Assembly (NCBI GenBank): GCA_937871435.1
Contig: CALMQM010000090.1
Span: forward strand, 1-58,247
Length of the DNA: 58,247 bases
Direction: 5' to 3'
Origin: an uncultured Bacteroidota bacterium
GTDB taxonomy: Bacteria > Bacteroidota > Bacteroidia > AKYH767-A > 2013-40CM-41-45
Shown here: positions 7,977-17,446 of the stretch, piece by piece
Position numbering within the stretch: the first letter of the stretch is position 1
How the letters are laid out: every line of letters starts with the position of its first letter
Translations under genes and position numbers: made by a program
Notes under the pieces: generated by a model
Told to the model about the DNA's origin: nothing
The model's database searches: none
Seen by the model: the letters and a program-made list of their open reading frames with translations, nothing else

Positions 7977-10316
7977 GTGAATCTGAAGAATAATCTCTTC
8001 TTTTCTCTCATTCTATTATTGCTGCTTTACAGTTGCAATCCGGCTAGAAAATTGCCGGATGGTCAGTACCTTCTCACCAAAAATGTTATTGTCGCGGATA
8101 CCGGGCTCGTTGAAAAGGAACGACTGGCAGCACTCATCAAACAAAAACCAAACAGGAAAATCCTTGGAGTATTCCGCTTTCATCTGGGAGTATATAATCT
8201 TGGTAACCACGGCAAACCAACCAAATTTAAAAACTGGCTGAAGAGCATTGGTGAGGAACCTGCGATTCTTGATACCTCCATGGTGGAGCGTTCAAGGAAT
8301 CAGTTGAATCTGCTGGTTCATAAGCAGGGCTTCTTCAATTCCTCTGTCAGGGATTCCGTTGTTTACAAACACAAAACTGCGAAAGTCAATTATTTCATCA
8401 GGTATGGAAAGCCTTATCTCATTCGCAACACCGATCTAACTACAAAAGATCCTGAGCTGTATAAATTGTTAGGGTATTTTAAAGAAAGAACAATATTGCA
8501 CAAAGGAGATCGCTACGATGAAGATGCAATTGATAAAGAAAGAGACAGAGTAGCAACAGAAATTAAAAACCTCGGCTATTATTTCTTTTCAAAAAATTAC
8601 ATCACTATCCAGGTCGATAGTTCACTGTCTTCCCACGAAGCAGACATCTTTTTTTATATCAACAGGGTGAATGAAAATATTGATCCTGCCCTGGTAGGTA
8701 ACCAACCAATCGAAAATCATCACAGCTATCGTCTGCGAAATATTTATATTCAGACAGATTTCAATCCAAAAGATCCTGCTCATTCTATCCCCTCTGACAC
8801 TGTTTTTTATCAGGGATATTATTTATTGTCACAGGACTCAGACCGCATCATCCGGAATGATCAGTTACTTGGTACCATTTTTTTCAAACAAGGAGATTTG
8901 TACCGACAACCCAGCGTAGATTACTCCTACTCCAGAATTCAGGATCTCAATATTTTTAAATTCATCAACATTCAATTTGTAGAAGTTCAAAGGGAATATG
9001 AAACAGACAGCTTCAAACTGGACGTCATTATTCAACTTACTCCCATGGACCAGCAAGATATAACGTTTGAAGCGGAAGCGACAAACACTGGCGGGAACCT
9101 CGGAGTAGCAGGAAGTATTGGTTACAGAAATAAAAATCTTTTTAGAAATGCAGAAGTTCTCGATGTAAAAATTAAAGGTGCATTAGAAGCATTACCGAAT
9201 TTTAATGAGGAGACTCCAAACAAGAAAATCTTTGCATTCAACACTTACGAATTCGGACCACAAATAAATCTTGCCTTCAAAAAATTTTTACTCCCAAAAT
9301 TTCTCACCAAAGGCACTTCAAGATTTTTTAATCCACGCACCAATCTGAACGTCGGCTTCAATTACCAGAATCGTCCGGATTATATCCGATCCATCCTTAA
9401 TTTTTCAATGGGATACGTCTGGAAAGGATCAAAAACTCAACGCTTTTTTGTGTATCCTTTTGAAGTCAATTCAGTTTATGTGAAACCCTCTGTCGCCTTT
9501 CAGGCGAAACTTGACAGTCTCAATGATCCCAGACTTCTCTACAGCTACGACACACACCTCATTCCTTCAGGTCGTTTTACTTGGGTATTCAATAATCAGG
9601 AAATCCGCAGTGATGGAAGATTTCTTTTTATTCGTGCCAATCTGGAATTTTCAGGATTGATTCTGACCGGACTCGCAAAACCACTGAATCTGAAAAAAGA
9701 TGAATCTGGAAACTATAAAATATTTGACATCAAGTATTCACAATACATAAAACCGGATGTAGATGTTAGTTATCATTTGCAATTAGATCCAAACAATTCA
9801 CTTGTGTATCGAATTGCCGCAGGTATCGGATTCCCTACTTTCAATTCCAGAGCACTTCCTTTCGAAAAAAGTTTCTTTGCCGGAGGAGCCAACAGTTTGC
9901 GTGCCTGGAGTGCCAGAACACTCGGTCCTGGTTCTTATAAGAAGATACTCAATATTGAACAAAGCGGCGACATTAAAATTGAAGCCAATATTGAATACCG
10001 TTCATTTCTCTTCAATCTTCTCGAAGGCGCTCAACTGGAAGGCGCGGCATTTGTGGATGCAGGAAATATCTGGACAAGGAACGAAGACCCTGCAAGACCG
10101 GGTTCTCAATTCAAGTTCGAAAACATGGTGAAAGAAATGGGACTTGGTGGCGGATTAGGACTCAGATTTAATTTTTCATTTTTTATTCTCCGCCTCGATG
10201 CCGCAGTAAAACTTCGTGATCCTTCTCTGGATCTTGCAAAAAGATGGGTGTACCCGAATCAAAAATTTGTTATCGGAGACATTACACCGAACCTGGCTAT
10301 TGGGTACCCGTTTTAA
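7977..10316 (+). CDS. tamL: Omp85-family assembly lipoprotein TamL (BamA/TamA type)
   Basis: About 780 residues. I prefer the GTG at 7977 because it yields a compact lipoprotein signal peptide ending LLLYSC (Cys about 20). The ATG at 7890 would add 29 unlikely residues. After the lipidated Cys comes NPARKLPDGQYLLTKN, typical of the Bacteroidota lipoprotein form of TamA, then POTRA-like repeats (to about residue 390). The C-terminal membrane beta-barrel includes FFAGGANSLRAWSARTLGPGSY, the RGY-like lid-loop region, and GGGLGLRFNFSFFILRLDAA near the end. TamL works with TamB to insert or transport outer-membrane components; no tamB is in the window. Name confidence is lower than family confidence. 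Confidence 0.85.
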   Translation: MNLKNNLFFSLILLLLLYSCNPARKLPDGQYLLTKNVIVADTGLVEKERLAALIKQKPNRKILGVFRFHLGVYNLGNHGKPTKFKNWLKSIGEEPAILDTSMVERSRNQLNLLVHKQGFFNSSVRDSVVYKHKTAKVNYFIRYGKPYLIRNTDLTTKDPELYKLLGYFKERTILHKGDRYDEDAIDKERDRVATEIKNLGYYFFSKNYITIQVDSSLSSHEADIFFYINRVNENIDPALVGNQPIENHHSYRLRNIYIQTDFNPKDPAHSIPSDTVFYQGYYLLSQDSDRIIRNDQLLGTIFFKQGDLYRQPSVDYSYSRIQDLNIFKFINIQFVEVQREYETDSFKLDVIIQLTPMDQQDITFEAEATNTGGNLGVAGSIGYRNKNLFRNAEVLDVKIKGALEALPNFNEETPNKKIFAFNTYEFGPQINLAFKKFLLPKFLTKGTSRFFNPRTNLNVGFNYQNRPDYIRSILNFSMGYVWKGSKTQRFFVYPFEVNSVYVKPSVAFQAKLDSLNDPRLLYSYDTHLIPSGRFTWVFNNQEIRSDGRFLFIRANLEFSGLILTGLAKPLNLKKDESGNYKIFDIKYSQYIKPDVDVSYHLQLDPNNSLVYRIAAGIGFPTFNSRALPFEKSFFAGGANSLRAWSARTLGPGSYKKILNIEQSGDIKIEANIEYRSFLFNLLEGAQLEGAAFVDAGNIWTRNEDPARPGSQFKFENMVKEMGLGGGLGLRFNFSFFILRLDAAVKLRDPSLDLAKRWVYPNQKFVIGDITPNLAIGYPF

Positions 10317-10322
10317 TACTTA

Positions 10323-10404
10323 TTTGGTTCCTGGTTCGGGTTTCGGGATGTTCCCAATATTTGAATACCTTACCATTCACTCTTCACTAATCACCTTTCA
10401 CTCC
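10323..10404. repeat. Degenerate 7-bp-period intergenic repeat block
   Basis: The stretch contains GGTTCGGGTTTCGGG (10333-10347) and a run of TTCACTC/TTCACTAA/TCACCTT units (10375-10404). The same word types recur at 16686-16788, 46359-46380 and 50041-50170. Confidence 0.6.
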
Positions 10405-10745
10405 TATTTTTTCGGCTGATCGGGTATAGCAGCCTGTTTATTCACTTTGAATCTTGCGTCAGGTGTTCCATCTTTTTTCAGTTTTTTATTTGAACTGAAT
10501 CTGCGATCAGGAGTTCCGTCTTTTTTAACAGGATGAACAGGCGTTACATGTGCCGGTTTGATTCTCGTCTTTTGATCAGATACAGGAACAACCGGAGCAG
10601 GTTTCAGATTCTGCGAAGCTGGTAAAACATGGCTAGGTTTTGCCGGCTTAACAACAGAAGTGGTAGGTGTAGTGCTTTGAGTCTGCGCATACATAGTTCC
10701 AATGTTCAGTCCCAAAATTGTAATCCATGCGATGATTTTTTTCAT
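10404..10745 (-). CDS. Small secreted protein with KKDGTPD repeats
   Basis: 113 residues from the ATG that gives MKKIIAWITILGLN (signal peptide ending near MYAQ); nine further in-frame codons upstream are unlikely to be translated. The mature protein is Pro/Thr/Lys rich with no Cys. It contains two copies of KKDGTPDxRF (about residues 75-100), a short motif I associate with small secreted Bacteroidota proteins of unknown role. The charge is strongly basic. No partner gene is evident. It converges on tamL, separated by the heptamer-like repeat block. Confidence 0.65.
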   Translation of the reverse strand: MKKIIAWITILGLNIGTMYAQTQSTTPTTSVVKPAKPSHVLPASQNLKPAPVVPVSDQKTRIKPAHVTPVHPVKKDGTPDRRFSSNKKLKKDGTPDARFKVNKQAAIPDQPKK

Positions 10746-10908
10746 TTGATCATTATTAATTTGAGAAAACAAAAATGCAATCCCTGAGATGACAAAAACA
10801 TGAATCCGTATGTTAAGTAGAATTTTGATGAGAGGCTTCTAAACAATTGCAGTTAAAAACCTTGTCTCGCAAGGCAGGTTAGCTATTTCCTTTTTCAAAA
10901 TTCTCTGT

Positions 10909-10916
10909 TAGCTTTG
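10909..10916 (+). promoter_or_regulatory. Putative -7 promoter element of the aldolase gene
   Basis: TAGCTTTG matches the Bacteroidota -7 consensus TAnnTTTG, 24 bases before the start codon. No clear TTG -33 element is seen at the expected distance. Confidence 0.5.
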
Positions 10917-10940
10917 CCTTCCGAATAAATATTTAACATT

Positions 10941-11999
10941 ATGTCATATTCAAAAATTGTAGAATTGCTGGGTACAGGTGCTGAAGGTTTATTGAAGCAT
11001 GAATGTAAAACTGTTACCAAATCACAATTACATCTTCCGGGTCCAGATTTTACTGACAGGATTTTTTCTCCTTCAAACAGATCCAACCAGGTACTAAAAA
11101 GCCTACATCACTTATACAATCATGGTCGTTTGTCCGGAACAGGATATATGTCTATACTCCCGGTAGACCAGGGAATCGAACATTCTGCCGGAGCATCTTT
11201 TGCTCCTAATCCGGTTTATTTCGATCCGGAAAATATTGTAAAACTTGCTATCGATGGCGGTTGTAATGCTGTTGCCTCCACTTACGGCGTGCTTGCATCT
11301 GTTTCAAGAAAATATGCTCATCACATTCCTTTCATTGTAAAAATTAATCACAATGAATTTCTCACGTATCCGAATAAATATGATCAAATAATGTTCGGTT
11401 CTATTCGTGAAGCATGGAATATGGGAGCAACTGCTGTTGGTGCAACTATCTACTTTGGTTCGGATGAATCAACACGACAAATTCAGGAAGTGAGCAGAGC
11501 TTTTGAAATGGCTCATGAACTGGGAATGGCAACAATTTTATGGTGCTACCTCAGAAACAGCGGTTTCAAAAAAGACGGAATAGATTACCATACTTCCGCT
11601 GACCTTACCGCTCAGGCAAATCATTTGGGTGTGACCATTCAGGCTGATATTATCAAACAAAAACTGCCGACAAATAACGGAGGTTATACTGCGATAAACT
11701 TCGGGAAAACTCATCCAAAAGTTTATTCTGAATTGAGTACGGATCATCCAATTGATCTTTGCAGATACCAGGTTATCAACTGCTACATGGGTCGGGCAGG
11801 ATTGATTAACAGTGGTGGAGAATCAAAAGGAGCAAGTGATATGTCAGAGGCAGTGACAACTGCAGTAATTAATAAACGTGCAGGAGGACAAGGACTTATC
11901 TCAGGAAGAAAAGCATTTCAAAAACCGATGAAAGATGGAATCCAATTATTGAATACCATCCAGGATGTTTATCTTTCATCTGAAATTACCATTGCCTGA
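10941..11999 (+). CDS. fbaB: Class I fructose-bisphosphate aldolase (DhnA/FbaB type)
   Basis: 352 residues, the size of E. coli FbaB. It is a TIM barrel of the DhnA aldolase family: [16 protein letters not shown] near residue 70 is the conserved phosphate/substrate strand, [12 protein letters not shown] lies near 133, and [12 protein letters not shown] near 235 is the likely location of the Schiff-base lysine. It splits fructose 1,6-bisphosphate into two triose phosphates for glycolysis and gluconeogenesis, without a metal. The gene follows its own putative -7 element and lies 65 bases before accD. A shared transcript is possible but not required. Confidence 0.92.
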   Translation: MSYSKIVELLGTGAEGLLKHECKTVTKSQLHLPGPDFTDRIFSPSNRSNQVLKSLHHLYNHGRLSGTGYMSILPVDQGIEHSAGASFAPNPVYFDPENIVKLAIDGGCNAVASTYGVLASVSRKYAHHIPFIVKINHNEFLTYPNKYDQIMFGSIREAWNMGATAVGATIYFGSDESTRQIQEVSRAFEMAHELGMATILWCYLRNSGFKKDGIDYHTSADLTAQANHLGVTIQADIIKQKLPTNNGGYTAINFGKTHPKVYSELSTDHPIDLCRYQVINCYMGRAGLINSGGESKGASDMSEAVTTAVINKRAGGQGLISGRKAFQKPMKDGIQLLNTIQDVYLSSEITIA

Positions 12000-12064
12000 T
12001 TTAATCCGGATCGATATTCCAAACTCAATCGGATTGATCATTCTTTCACTTAAAGCAATCACGC

Positions 12065-12910
12065 ATGTCCTGGTTCAAACGCATAAAAGAAGGTATCACC
12101 ACTTCCACAACCGAAAAGAAGGAAACTCCTGAAGGATTGTGGCACAAATGTCCCTCATGCAAACACATTGCACCGAGTAAAGAACATGCACAACGTAAAT
12201 ATGTGTGTGAGCAATGTGGTTACCACGACAGAATAGGATCAGCTGAGTACTTTGAAATTCTATTTGACAATGACCAGTTCATTGAACTGAATCCAAATTT
12301 AAGTTCCGATGATCCGCTTCATTTTGTCGATACAAAAAAGTACACAGATCGAATCGTGGAATCCCAGAAAAAGAGTGGACTAAAAGATGCCATTCGAACT
12401 GCAGCAGGAACTGTCGACGGCGAAGGACTTGTTATCGCATGTATGGATTTCTCTTTTATCGGCGGTTCTATGGGATCAGTCGTCGGAGAGAAAATTTCCC
12501 GCGCTATTGATTATTGTCTGGCGCACAAACTTCCTCTTCTCCTTATTTCCAAATCAGGAGGTGCCCGAATGATGGAGGCCGCTTATTCACTCATGCAAAT
12601 GGCCAAAACCTCCGCTAAACTTACTTTGCTGGCTGAAGCAAAGTTGCCATATATTTCCTTGCTTACAGATCCTACAACTGGTGGAGTTACAGCATCTTAT
12701 GCAATGCTTGGTGACCTCAATATCTCGGAACCGGGAGCTTTGATCGGGTTTGCCGGACCTCGAGTTGTAAAAGAGACGATCGGAAAAGATCTCCCAAAAG
12801 GTTTTCAAACTGCCGAATTTGTCCTGGAACACGGTTTTTTAGATTTTATCGTTGACAGAAGAGAATTGAAAACCAGGCTTGGAATGGTGCTAAAAATGTT
12901 AAAAATTTAA
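12065..12910 (+). CDS. accD: Acetyl-CoA carboxylase carboxyltransferase subunit beta
   Basis: 281 residues, normal AccD size. An N-terminal zinc ribbon (CPSC, then CEQC about 20 residues later, residues 29-52) is followed by the crotonase-fold carboxyltransferase domain. Conserved features include [27 protein letters not shown] near 165, [17 protein letters not shown] and the oxyanion-hole region [13 protein letters not shown]. With AccA it transfers CO2 from carboxybiotin to acetyl-CoA, the first committed step of fatty-acid synthesis. As usual in Bacteroidota, accA is not adjacent. The gene ends just before the rpsO promoter. Confidence 0.97.
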   Translation: MSWFKRIKEGITTSTTEKKETPEGLWHKCPSCKHIAPSKEHAQRKYVCEQCGYHDRIGSAEYFEILFDNDQFIELNPNLSSDDPLHFVDTKKYTDRIVESQKKSGLKDAIRTAAGTVDGEGLVIACMDFSFIGGSMGSVVGEKISRAIDYCLAHKLPLLLISKSGGARMMEAAYSLMQMAKTSAKLTLLAEAKLPYISLLTDPTTGGVTASYAMLGDLNISEPGALIGFAGPRVVKETIGKDLPKGFQTAEFVLEHGFLDFIVDRRELKTRLGMVLKMLKI

Positions 12911-12919
12911 GATGAATGC

Positions 12920-12949
12920 TTGTTATGTTCTTGTAAAAGACTACATTTG
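12920..12949 (+). promoter_or_regulatory. rpsO promoter
   Basis: A TTG at 12920-12922 (-33) and TACATTTG at 12942-12949 (-7) are separated by 19 bases, a good match to the Bacteroidota primary promoter consensus. The start codon of rpsO is 33 bases beyond the -7 element. Confidence 0.7.
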
Positions 12950-12982
12950 CACTCCTTAAAAACGAACAAAGCAATTCTCACA

Positions 12983-13252
12983 ATGAAGCTGAAAAGTGAA
13001 GCAAAAACCTCAATTTTTAAAAAATTCGGAGGTTCAGAAAAGAATACAGGATCTACAGAGGCTCAAATCGCCTTATTTACTGAGCGTATTTCCTTCATGA
13101 CACAACACCTCCAGGTCGCTAAAAAAGATTATTCAACACAACGTGCTCTGATTAACCTTGTAGGTAAGCGCCGTAGCCTCTTAGATTATCTTCAGAAAAA
13201 AGATATCGAGCGCTATCGTAAAATCCTGACCGAACTTAATATCCGTAAATAA
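12983..13252 (+). CDS. rpsO: 30S ribosomal protein S15
   Basis: 89 residues from the internal ATG ([16 protein letters not shown]), exactly the usual S15 length; codons upstream overlap the promoter. The conserved [45 protein letters not shown] and RYRKIL segments are all present. S15 binds 16S rRNA helices 20-22 early in small-subunit assembly. It is followed by pnp, the classical rpsO-pnp arrangement, with a hairpin between them. In other bacteria S15 represses its own translation by binding its leader; the short leader here does not reveal such a structure by eye. Confidence 0.98.
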   Translation: MKLKSEAKTSIFKKFGGSEKNTGSTEAQIALFTERISFMTQHLQVAKKDYSTQRALINLVGKRRSLLDYLQKKDIERYRKILTELNIRK

Positions 13253-13272
13253 TTTTCAAATACAAGAAACAG

Positions 13273-13301
13273 AAAAGGCAATTCCAGGGATTGCCTTTTT
13301 T
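13273..13301 (+). terminator. Hairpin with T tract between rpsO and pnp
   Basis: AAAAGGCAAT (13273-13282) pairs with ATTGCCTTTT (13290-13299) around a 7-base loop and is followed by Ts. It ends rpsO transcripts or attenuates read-through into pnp, whose start is only 25 bases beyond. Confidence 0.75.
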
Positions 13302-13326
13302 GCTTTTAACCAGAAACAAAGCAGCG

Positions 13327-15504
13327 ATGTCGAACAAAGCAACAATTAAAGAATTTGATCTCGGCGATGGCCGAAAAGTAAGTATTGAAACCGGCCGTCT
13401 TGCCAAACAAGCAGATGGTTCAGTAGTAGTTAGAATGGGAGATGCCATGTTGTTGGCAACAGTGGTCTCCAATCCAAAAGCCAAAGAGGGCGCGGACTTC
13501 CTTCCTCTTTCAGTTGATTACACGGAAAAATTTTCTGCAGTTGGACGTTTTCCGGGAGGATTCCTGAAACGTGAAAGCAGAATGTCTGAATATGAAATTC
13601 TGATCAGTCGTTTGATTGACAGAGCACTTCGTCCTATGTTCCCCGAAGATTATCATTCCGATACACAGGTAATGGTAACGCTCCTTTCAGGTGACCCAAA
13701 AATTCAACCTGATGCATTGGCAGGTCTTGCAGCATCAGCAGCTATTACAATTTCTGATATCCCATTTAATGGACCAATTTCAGAAGTACGTGTTGCCCGC
13801 GTAGATGGCAAATTGTGCATTAACCCTTATACAGAAGATCTTGAACGTGCTGATATCGACCTTATGGTTGCAGGCTCCATGGACAGTATCGTCATGGTTG
13901 AAGGTGAAATGAACGAAGTTTCAGAAGAAGAAATGCTTGCAGCAATTAAGTTTGCTCATGAAGCAATCATCCTCCAATGTAAAGCGCAAATTGAGCTCCG
14001 CGAAATGTGCGGTAATAAAGCAAAGCGTGAATATTCACACGAGGAGAATGATGCTGAATTGAAAGATAAAGTACGTGCACATTGCTACGACAAAGCATAC
14101 GCAATTGCCCGTTCGGCAAATCCTAACAAGCAACAAAGATCAGAAGCATTTTCATTGCTGTATGATGAATTCATGGCAACTCTTTCTGAAGAAGACCGCG
14201 CTTCCAAAGTGGCAATGGTTGACCGCTACTTCTTCGAAGTGGAAAGCGATGCTATGCGCAATTGTATTCTTGATGAAGGTGTTCGTTTAGATGGCCGTAA
14301 CAGTACTACTATTCGTCCGATTTGGTCAGAAGTAAATTACCTTCCTTCTACTCATGGATCTTCCATATTTACAAGAGGAGAAACTCAATCTCTCACATCT
14401 GTTACTTTGGGAAGTAAAATGGATGAGCAGATGATTGATGTGCCCATGAAGGACAGCTCTTCCAAATTCCTGCTTCATTACAATTTCCCCGGTTTCAGTA
14501 CAGGTGAAGTGAAGCCAAATCGTGCTCCTGCACGCCGTGAAATTGGTCATGGAAATCTGGCGATGCGTTCTTTGAGAAAAGTTCTTCCTGGAGAAAATGA
14601 ATGCCCTTATACCATTCGCGTTGTATCCGATATTCTTGAATCAAACGGTTCCTCTTCGATGGCTACGGTTTGCGCAGGAACATTGGCACTGATGGATGCC
14701 GGTGTGAAAATCAAACGCCCTGTGTCCGGTATTGCCATGGGATTGATCATGGATAAAAAAGGCAGATATGCTGTGTTGAGCGACATCCTTGGCGACGAAG
14801 ATCACCTGGGTGATATGGATTTCAAAGTAACCGGTACTGACAAAGGTATCTGCGCATGTCAGATGGATCTGAAAGTGCAGGGTTTGTCTTTTGAAATCAT
14901 GTTAAAAGCGCTGAATCAGGCGAAGGAAGGCCGAATGCACATCCTCGGTGAAATGCTCAAAACCATTTCTGAGCCACGTGAAGATTACAAACCACATGCA
15001 CCACGTATCGAAAAACTGATCATCGCCAAAGAATTCATTGGTGCAGTGATCGGACCTGGCGGAAAAGTAATCCAGGAAATGCAGCGTGAAACAAATACGA
15101 CAATTACTATCGAAGAAGTAAACAATGAAGGTATCATTGAAATTGCTTCTGCGGATAAAGCAGGAATTGAAGCAGCTAAATCACGCATCAAAGCGATCGT
15201 TGCTATTCCTGAAATCGGAGAAGTTTACGAAGGAAAAGTGAAAAACATCATGGACTTCGGCGCATTCATTGAATTTATGCCGGGCAAAGATGGACTTCTC
15301 CACATAAGTGAAATCACCTGGGAACGTCTGGATAGTATGAAAGATGTTTTCAAGGAAGGTGAAAAAGTAAAAGTGAAACTCATTGATATCGATAAGAAGA
15401 CCGGTAAATACCGACTCTCACGTAAAGTCCTGCTCCCTAAACCGGAAAATGCAGCGGCTCAAGGTGATGGTGGCCGTCAACAAAGACGTCAACCAACAGC
15501 TTAA
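13327..15504 (+). CDS. pnp: Polyribonucleotide nucleotidyltransferase (PNPase)
   Basis: 725 residues from [17 protein letters not shown]; 12 further in-frame codons lie in the intergenic hairpin and are rejected. Two RNase PH-like domains (about 10-230 and 335-560, with [23 protein letters not shown] in the second) flank an all-helical linker. A KH domain follows ([16 protein letters not shown], about 580) and then an S1 domain (about 635-705, [20 protein letters not shown]). The C-terminal tail is basic, Gln/Arg rich. The trimeric enzyme degrades RNA 3' to 5' by phosphorolysis. It sits in the conserved rpsO-pnp context and ends at a strong terminator. Confidence 0.98.
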   Translation: MSNKATIKEFDLGDGRKVSIETGRLAKQADGSVVVRMGDAMLLATVVSNPKAKEGADFLPLSVDYTEKFSAVGRFPGGFLKRESRMSEYEILISRLIDRALRPMFPEDYHSDTQVMVTLLSGDPKIQPDALAGLAASAAITISDIPFNGPISEVRVARVDGKLCINPYTEDLERADIDLMVAGSMDSIVMVEGEMNEVSEEEMLAAIKFAHEAIILQCKAQIELREMCGNKAKREYSHEENDAELKDKVRAHCYDKAYAIARSANPNKQQRSEAFSLLYDEFMATLSEEDRASKVAMVDRYFFEVESDAMRNCILDEGVRLDGRNSTTIRPIWSEVNYLPSTHGSSIFTRGETQSLTSVTLGSKMDEQMIDVPMKDSSSKFLLHYNFPGFSTGEVKPNRAPARREIGHGNLAMRSLRKVLPGENECPYTIRVVSDILESNGSSSMATVCAGTLALMDAGVKIKRPVSGIAMGLIMDKKGRYAVLSDILGDEDHLGDMDFKVTGTDKGICACQMDLKVQGLSFEIMLKALNQAKEGRMHILGEMLKTISEPREDYKPHAPRIEKLIIAKEFIGAVIGPGGKVIQEMQRETNTTITIEEVNNEGIIEIASADKAGIEAAKSRIKAIVAIPEIGEVYEGKVKNIMDFGAFIEFMPGKDGLLHISEITWERLDSMKDVFKEGEKVKVKLIDIDKKTGKYRLSRKVLLPKPENAAAQGDGGRQQRRQPTA

Positions 15505-15525
15505 GAAAGCTGAGGATTATCAGGA

Positions 15526-15560
15526 AAAAAAACATGCAGCAACTACTGCATGTTTTTTTT
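15526..15560 (+). terminator. Terminator of pnp
   Basis: AACATGCAG pairs with CTGCATGTT around loop CAACTA (15540-15545), with a long A-run before and T-run after the stem; it lies about 25 bases past the pnp stop. Confidence 0.88.
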
Positions 15561-15763
15561 TGCACAATTGAAAGAAAAGTCCACAAATAGGACTTCTCAT
15601 ATATTATTGTATTTCAACATATTAAATTAAATTGATCATGATTTTGTAAGAATCCAATTCCTTTTTTGAGAAATGCTGAAACTTACATAGAAGCATGCCG
15701 TTTCAAATGCGTATTCTTTTTCGAGAAATACATCAGACTTTTTCTAACAATCAGGAGCATCGG

Positions 15764-16630
15764 ATGAGACAGCTAAAAATTACAAAGCAGGTTACCAACA
15801 GAGAAACAGCCTCGTTGGACAAGTATTTACAGGAAATCGGACGCGTGGAATTGATTACCGCGGAAGAGGAAGTGCGATTAGCACAATTGATAAAAAAAGG
15901 AGATCCAAAAGCTCTTGAACGCCTCACTAAAGCGAATCTGCGATTCGTGGTGTCGGTGGCGAAGCAATACCAAAATCAAGGTCTCACCTTAGGTGACCTT
16001 ATCAATGAAGGAAATCTTGGATTAATAAAAGCGGCACAAAGATTTGATGAAACCCGGGGTTTCAAATTCATTTCTTATGCTGTATGGTGGATCCGTCAAT
16101 CTATTTTGCAGGCTTTGGCCGAACAATCGCGAATTGTTCGTCTGCCTCTCAATAAAATCGGAAGCATCAATAAAATCAACAAGACTTTCTCTAAACTGGA
16201 ACAGGAATATGAACGTGAACCCTCTGCAGAAGAGATCGCGGAATCCATGTCTGTTTCTGTTGACGATATCAAAGAAGCGATGCGTACTTCCGGAAGACAT
16301 GTTTCCATGGATGCACCACTCCAACAAGGAGAAGACAGCACTTTGATTGATGTACTGGGTGATGATGATCAGCCTCATCCCGATGCTACACTCATTACAG
16401 AATCGCTCCGCAGAGAAGTTGAACGGGCTCTTTCCACTCTCACATTGCGTGAAGCGGATGTGATAAGACTGTATTTCGGTCTTGCAACAGGAGAACAACC
16501 AATGACTCTGGAAGAAATCGGTGAACGATTCGATCTTACAAGAGAGCGTGTCAGACAGATCAAAGAAAAAGCGATACGTCGTTTGAAACATACTTCACGC
16601 AGCAAGATTCTAAAGACCTATTTAGGGTAA
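15764..16630 (+). CDS. rpoD: Primary RNA polymerase sigma factor (Bacteroidota RpoD/SigA)
   Basis: 288 residues from [14 protein letters not shown], the standard start of this family; an in-frame ATG 23 codons upstream is not conserved-looking. There is no long region 1.1, as expected in Bacteroidota. Region 1.2 is [26 protein letters not shown]. Region 2 is [18 protein letters not shown] through [21 protein letters not shown]. Region 3 spans about 130-200, and the region 4 helix-turn-helix is [23 protein letters not shown]. It directs RNA polymerase to TTG/TAnnTTTG promoters, many of which are visible in this window. It is followed by its own terminator. Confidence 0.97.
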   Translation: MRQLKITKQVTNRETASLDKYLQEIGRVELITAEEEVRLAQLIKKGDPKALERLTKANLRFVVSVAKQYQNQGLTLGDLINEGNLGLIKAAQRFDETRGFKFISYAVWWIRQSILQALAEQSRIVRLPLNKIGSINKINKTFSKLEQEYEREPSAEEIAESMSVSVDDIKEAMRTSGRHVSMDAPLQQGEDSTLIDVLGDDDQPHPDATLITESLRREVERALSTLTLREADVIRLYFGLATGEQPMTLEEIGERFDLTRERVRQIKEKAIRRLKHTSRSKILKTYLG

Positions 16631-16651
16631 AATTCTATACTTCTAATCAAT

Positions 16652-16686
16652 GGGGAGAGTCATTTCGATGGTTCTCCCCTTTTTTA
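16652..16686 (+). terminator. Terminator of rpoD
   Basis: GGGGAGA (16652-16658) pairs with TCTCCCC (16673-16679), followed by a T tract; it lies 22 bases past the rpoD stop. Confidence 0.85.
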
Positions 16687-16788
16687 TTGTTGGTTGTTGG
16701 TTGATGGTTTTTGGAATAAAGCTTAATCACCTATATTTATTACTTTTGCTCATCATTTTCGAAACCCGAACAACCAACAACCAACAAT
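16686..16788. repeat. 18-bp inverted repeat of TTGTTGG units flanking the rpe leader
   Basis: ATTGTTGGTTGTTGGTTG at 16686-16703 is perfectly complementary to 16771-16788, and the right arm covers the first bases of the rpe start codon. Between the arms lie a TACTTTTG -7-like element (16741-16748) and GAAACCCGAAC, a word also found (reverse strand) at 10333. Confidence 0.8.
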
Positions 16789-17434
16789 GTCCATCATCGC
16801 ACCCTCTATCCTCTCCGCCGACTTTGGTAATCTGCAACGTGATGTGGAGATGATCAACAACAGCAATGCCGACTGGTTTCATGTGGATATAATGGATGGT
16901 GTATTTGTTCCAAATATTTCCTTTGGTTTTCCGGTGATGAAATCAATTTTTAAGCATGCTAAAAAACCGTTGGATGTACACCTCATGATTGTCAACCCGG
17001 ATCGCTACATTCAGCAATTCAAAGATGCAGGTGCTGCAGTACTCACAGTACATTACGAAGCGTGTGATCATTTACACCGCACCATTCAACATATTAAAGA
17101 TTCAGGGATGCAGGCCGGAGTAGCAATTAATCCACATACTTCTGTGACCTTGCTTGAAGATGTAATTCCTGAAATTGATCTTGTATGTGTGATGAGCGTG
17201 AATCCCGGCTTTGGTGGACAAAAATTCATTGCAAATACTCTTATGAAAACAGAGCAGCTACGCAATATTATTGCACGGAAAAATTCGAAAACAAAAATCG
17301 AAATTGACGGTGGTGTTGATTTGGAAAATGCTTCTTCCCTTATTAAAGCAGGAGCAGATGTTTTGGTTGCAGGAAATACTGTATTTGCATCTTCCAATCC
17401 TGTGGAGACGATTGCCCGCTTAAAAGCAATCTGA
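16787..17434 (+). CDS. rpe: Ribulose-phosphate 3-epimerase
   Basis: 215 residues, usual size. TIM-barrel epimerase with IAPSILSADFGNLQRDVEMI at the N-terminus (catalytic Asp/metal region), WFHVDIMDGVFVPNISFG near 26-43, PLDVHLMIVNP near 65, VMSVNPGFGGQKFI near 140 and EIDGGVD near 172, all family hallmarks with metal-binding His and Asp residues. It interconverts ribulose 5-phosphate and xylulose 5-phosphate in the pentose phosphate pathway. The start codon overlaps the right arm of an 18-bp inverted repeat. The gene converges on the next, with 12 bases between the stops. Confidence 0.97.
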   Translation: MSIIAPSILSADFGNLQRDVEMINNSNADWFHVDIMDGVFVPNISFGFPVMKSIFKHAKKPLDVHLMIVNPDRYIQQFKDAGAAVLTVHYEACDHLHRTIQHIKDSGMQAGVAINPHTSVTLLEDVIPEIDLVCVMSVNPGFGGQKFIANTLMKTEQLRNIIARKNSKTKIEIDGGVDLENASSLIKAGADVLVAGNTVFASSNPVETIARLKAI

Positions 17435-17446
17435 ATTTTCCCCTTT

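Noticed and set aside
16022..16591. 189-codon minus-strand frame opposite rpoD
   Set aside because: Antisense shadow of the sigma factor; no recognisable protein.
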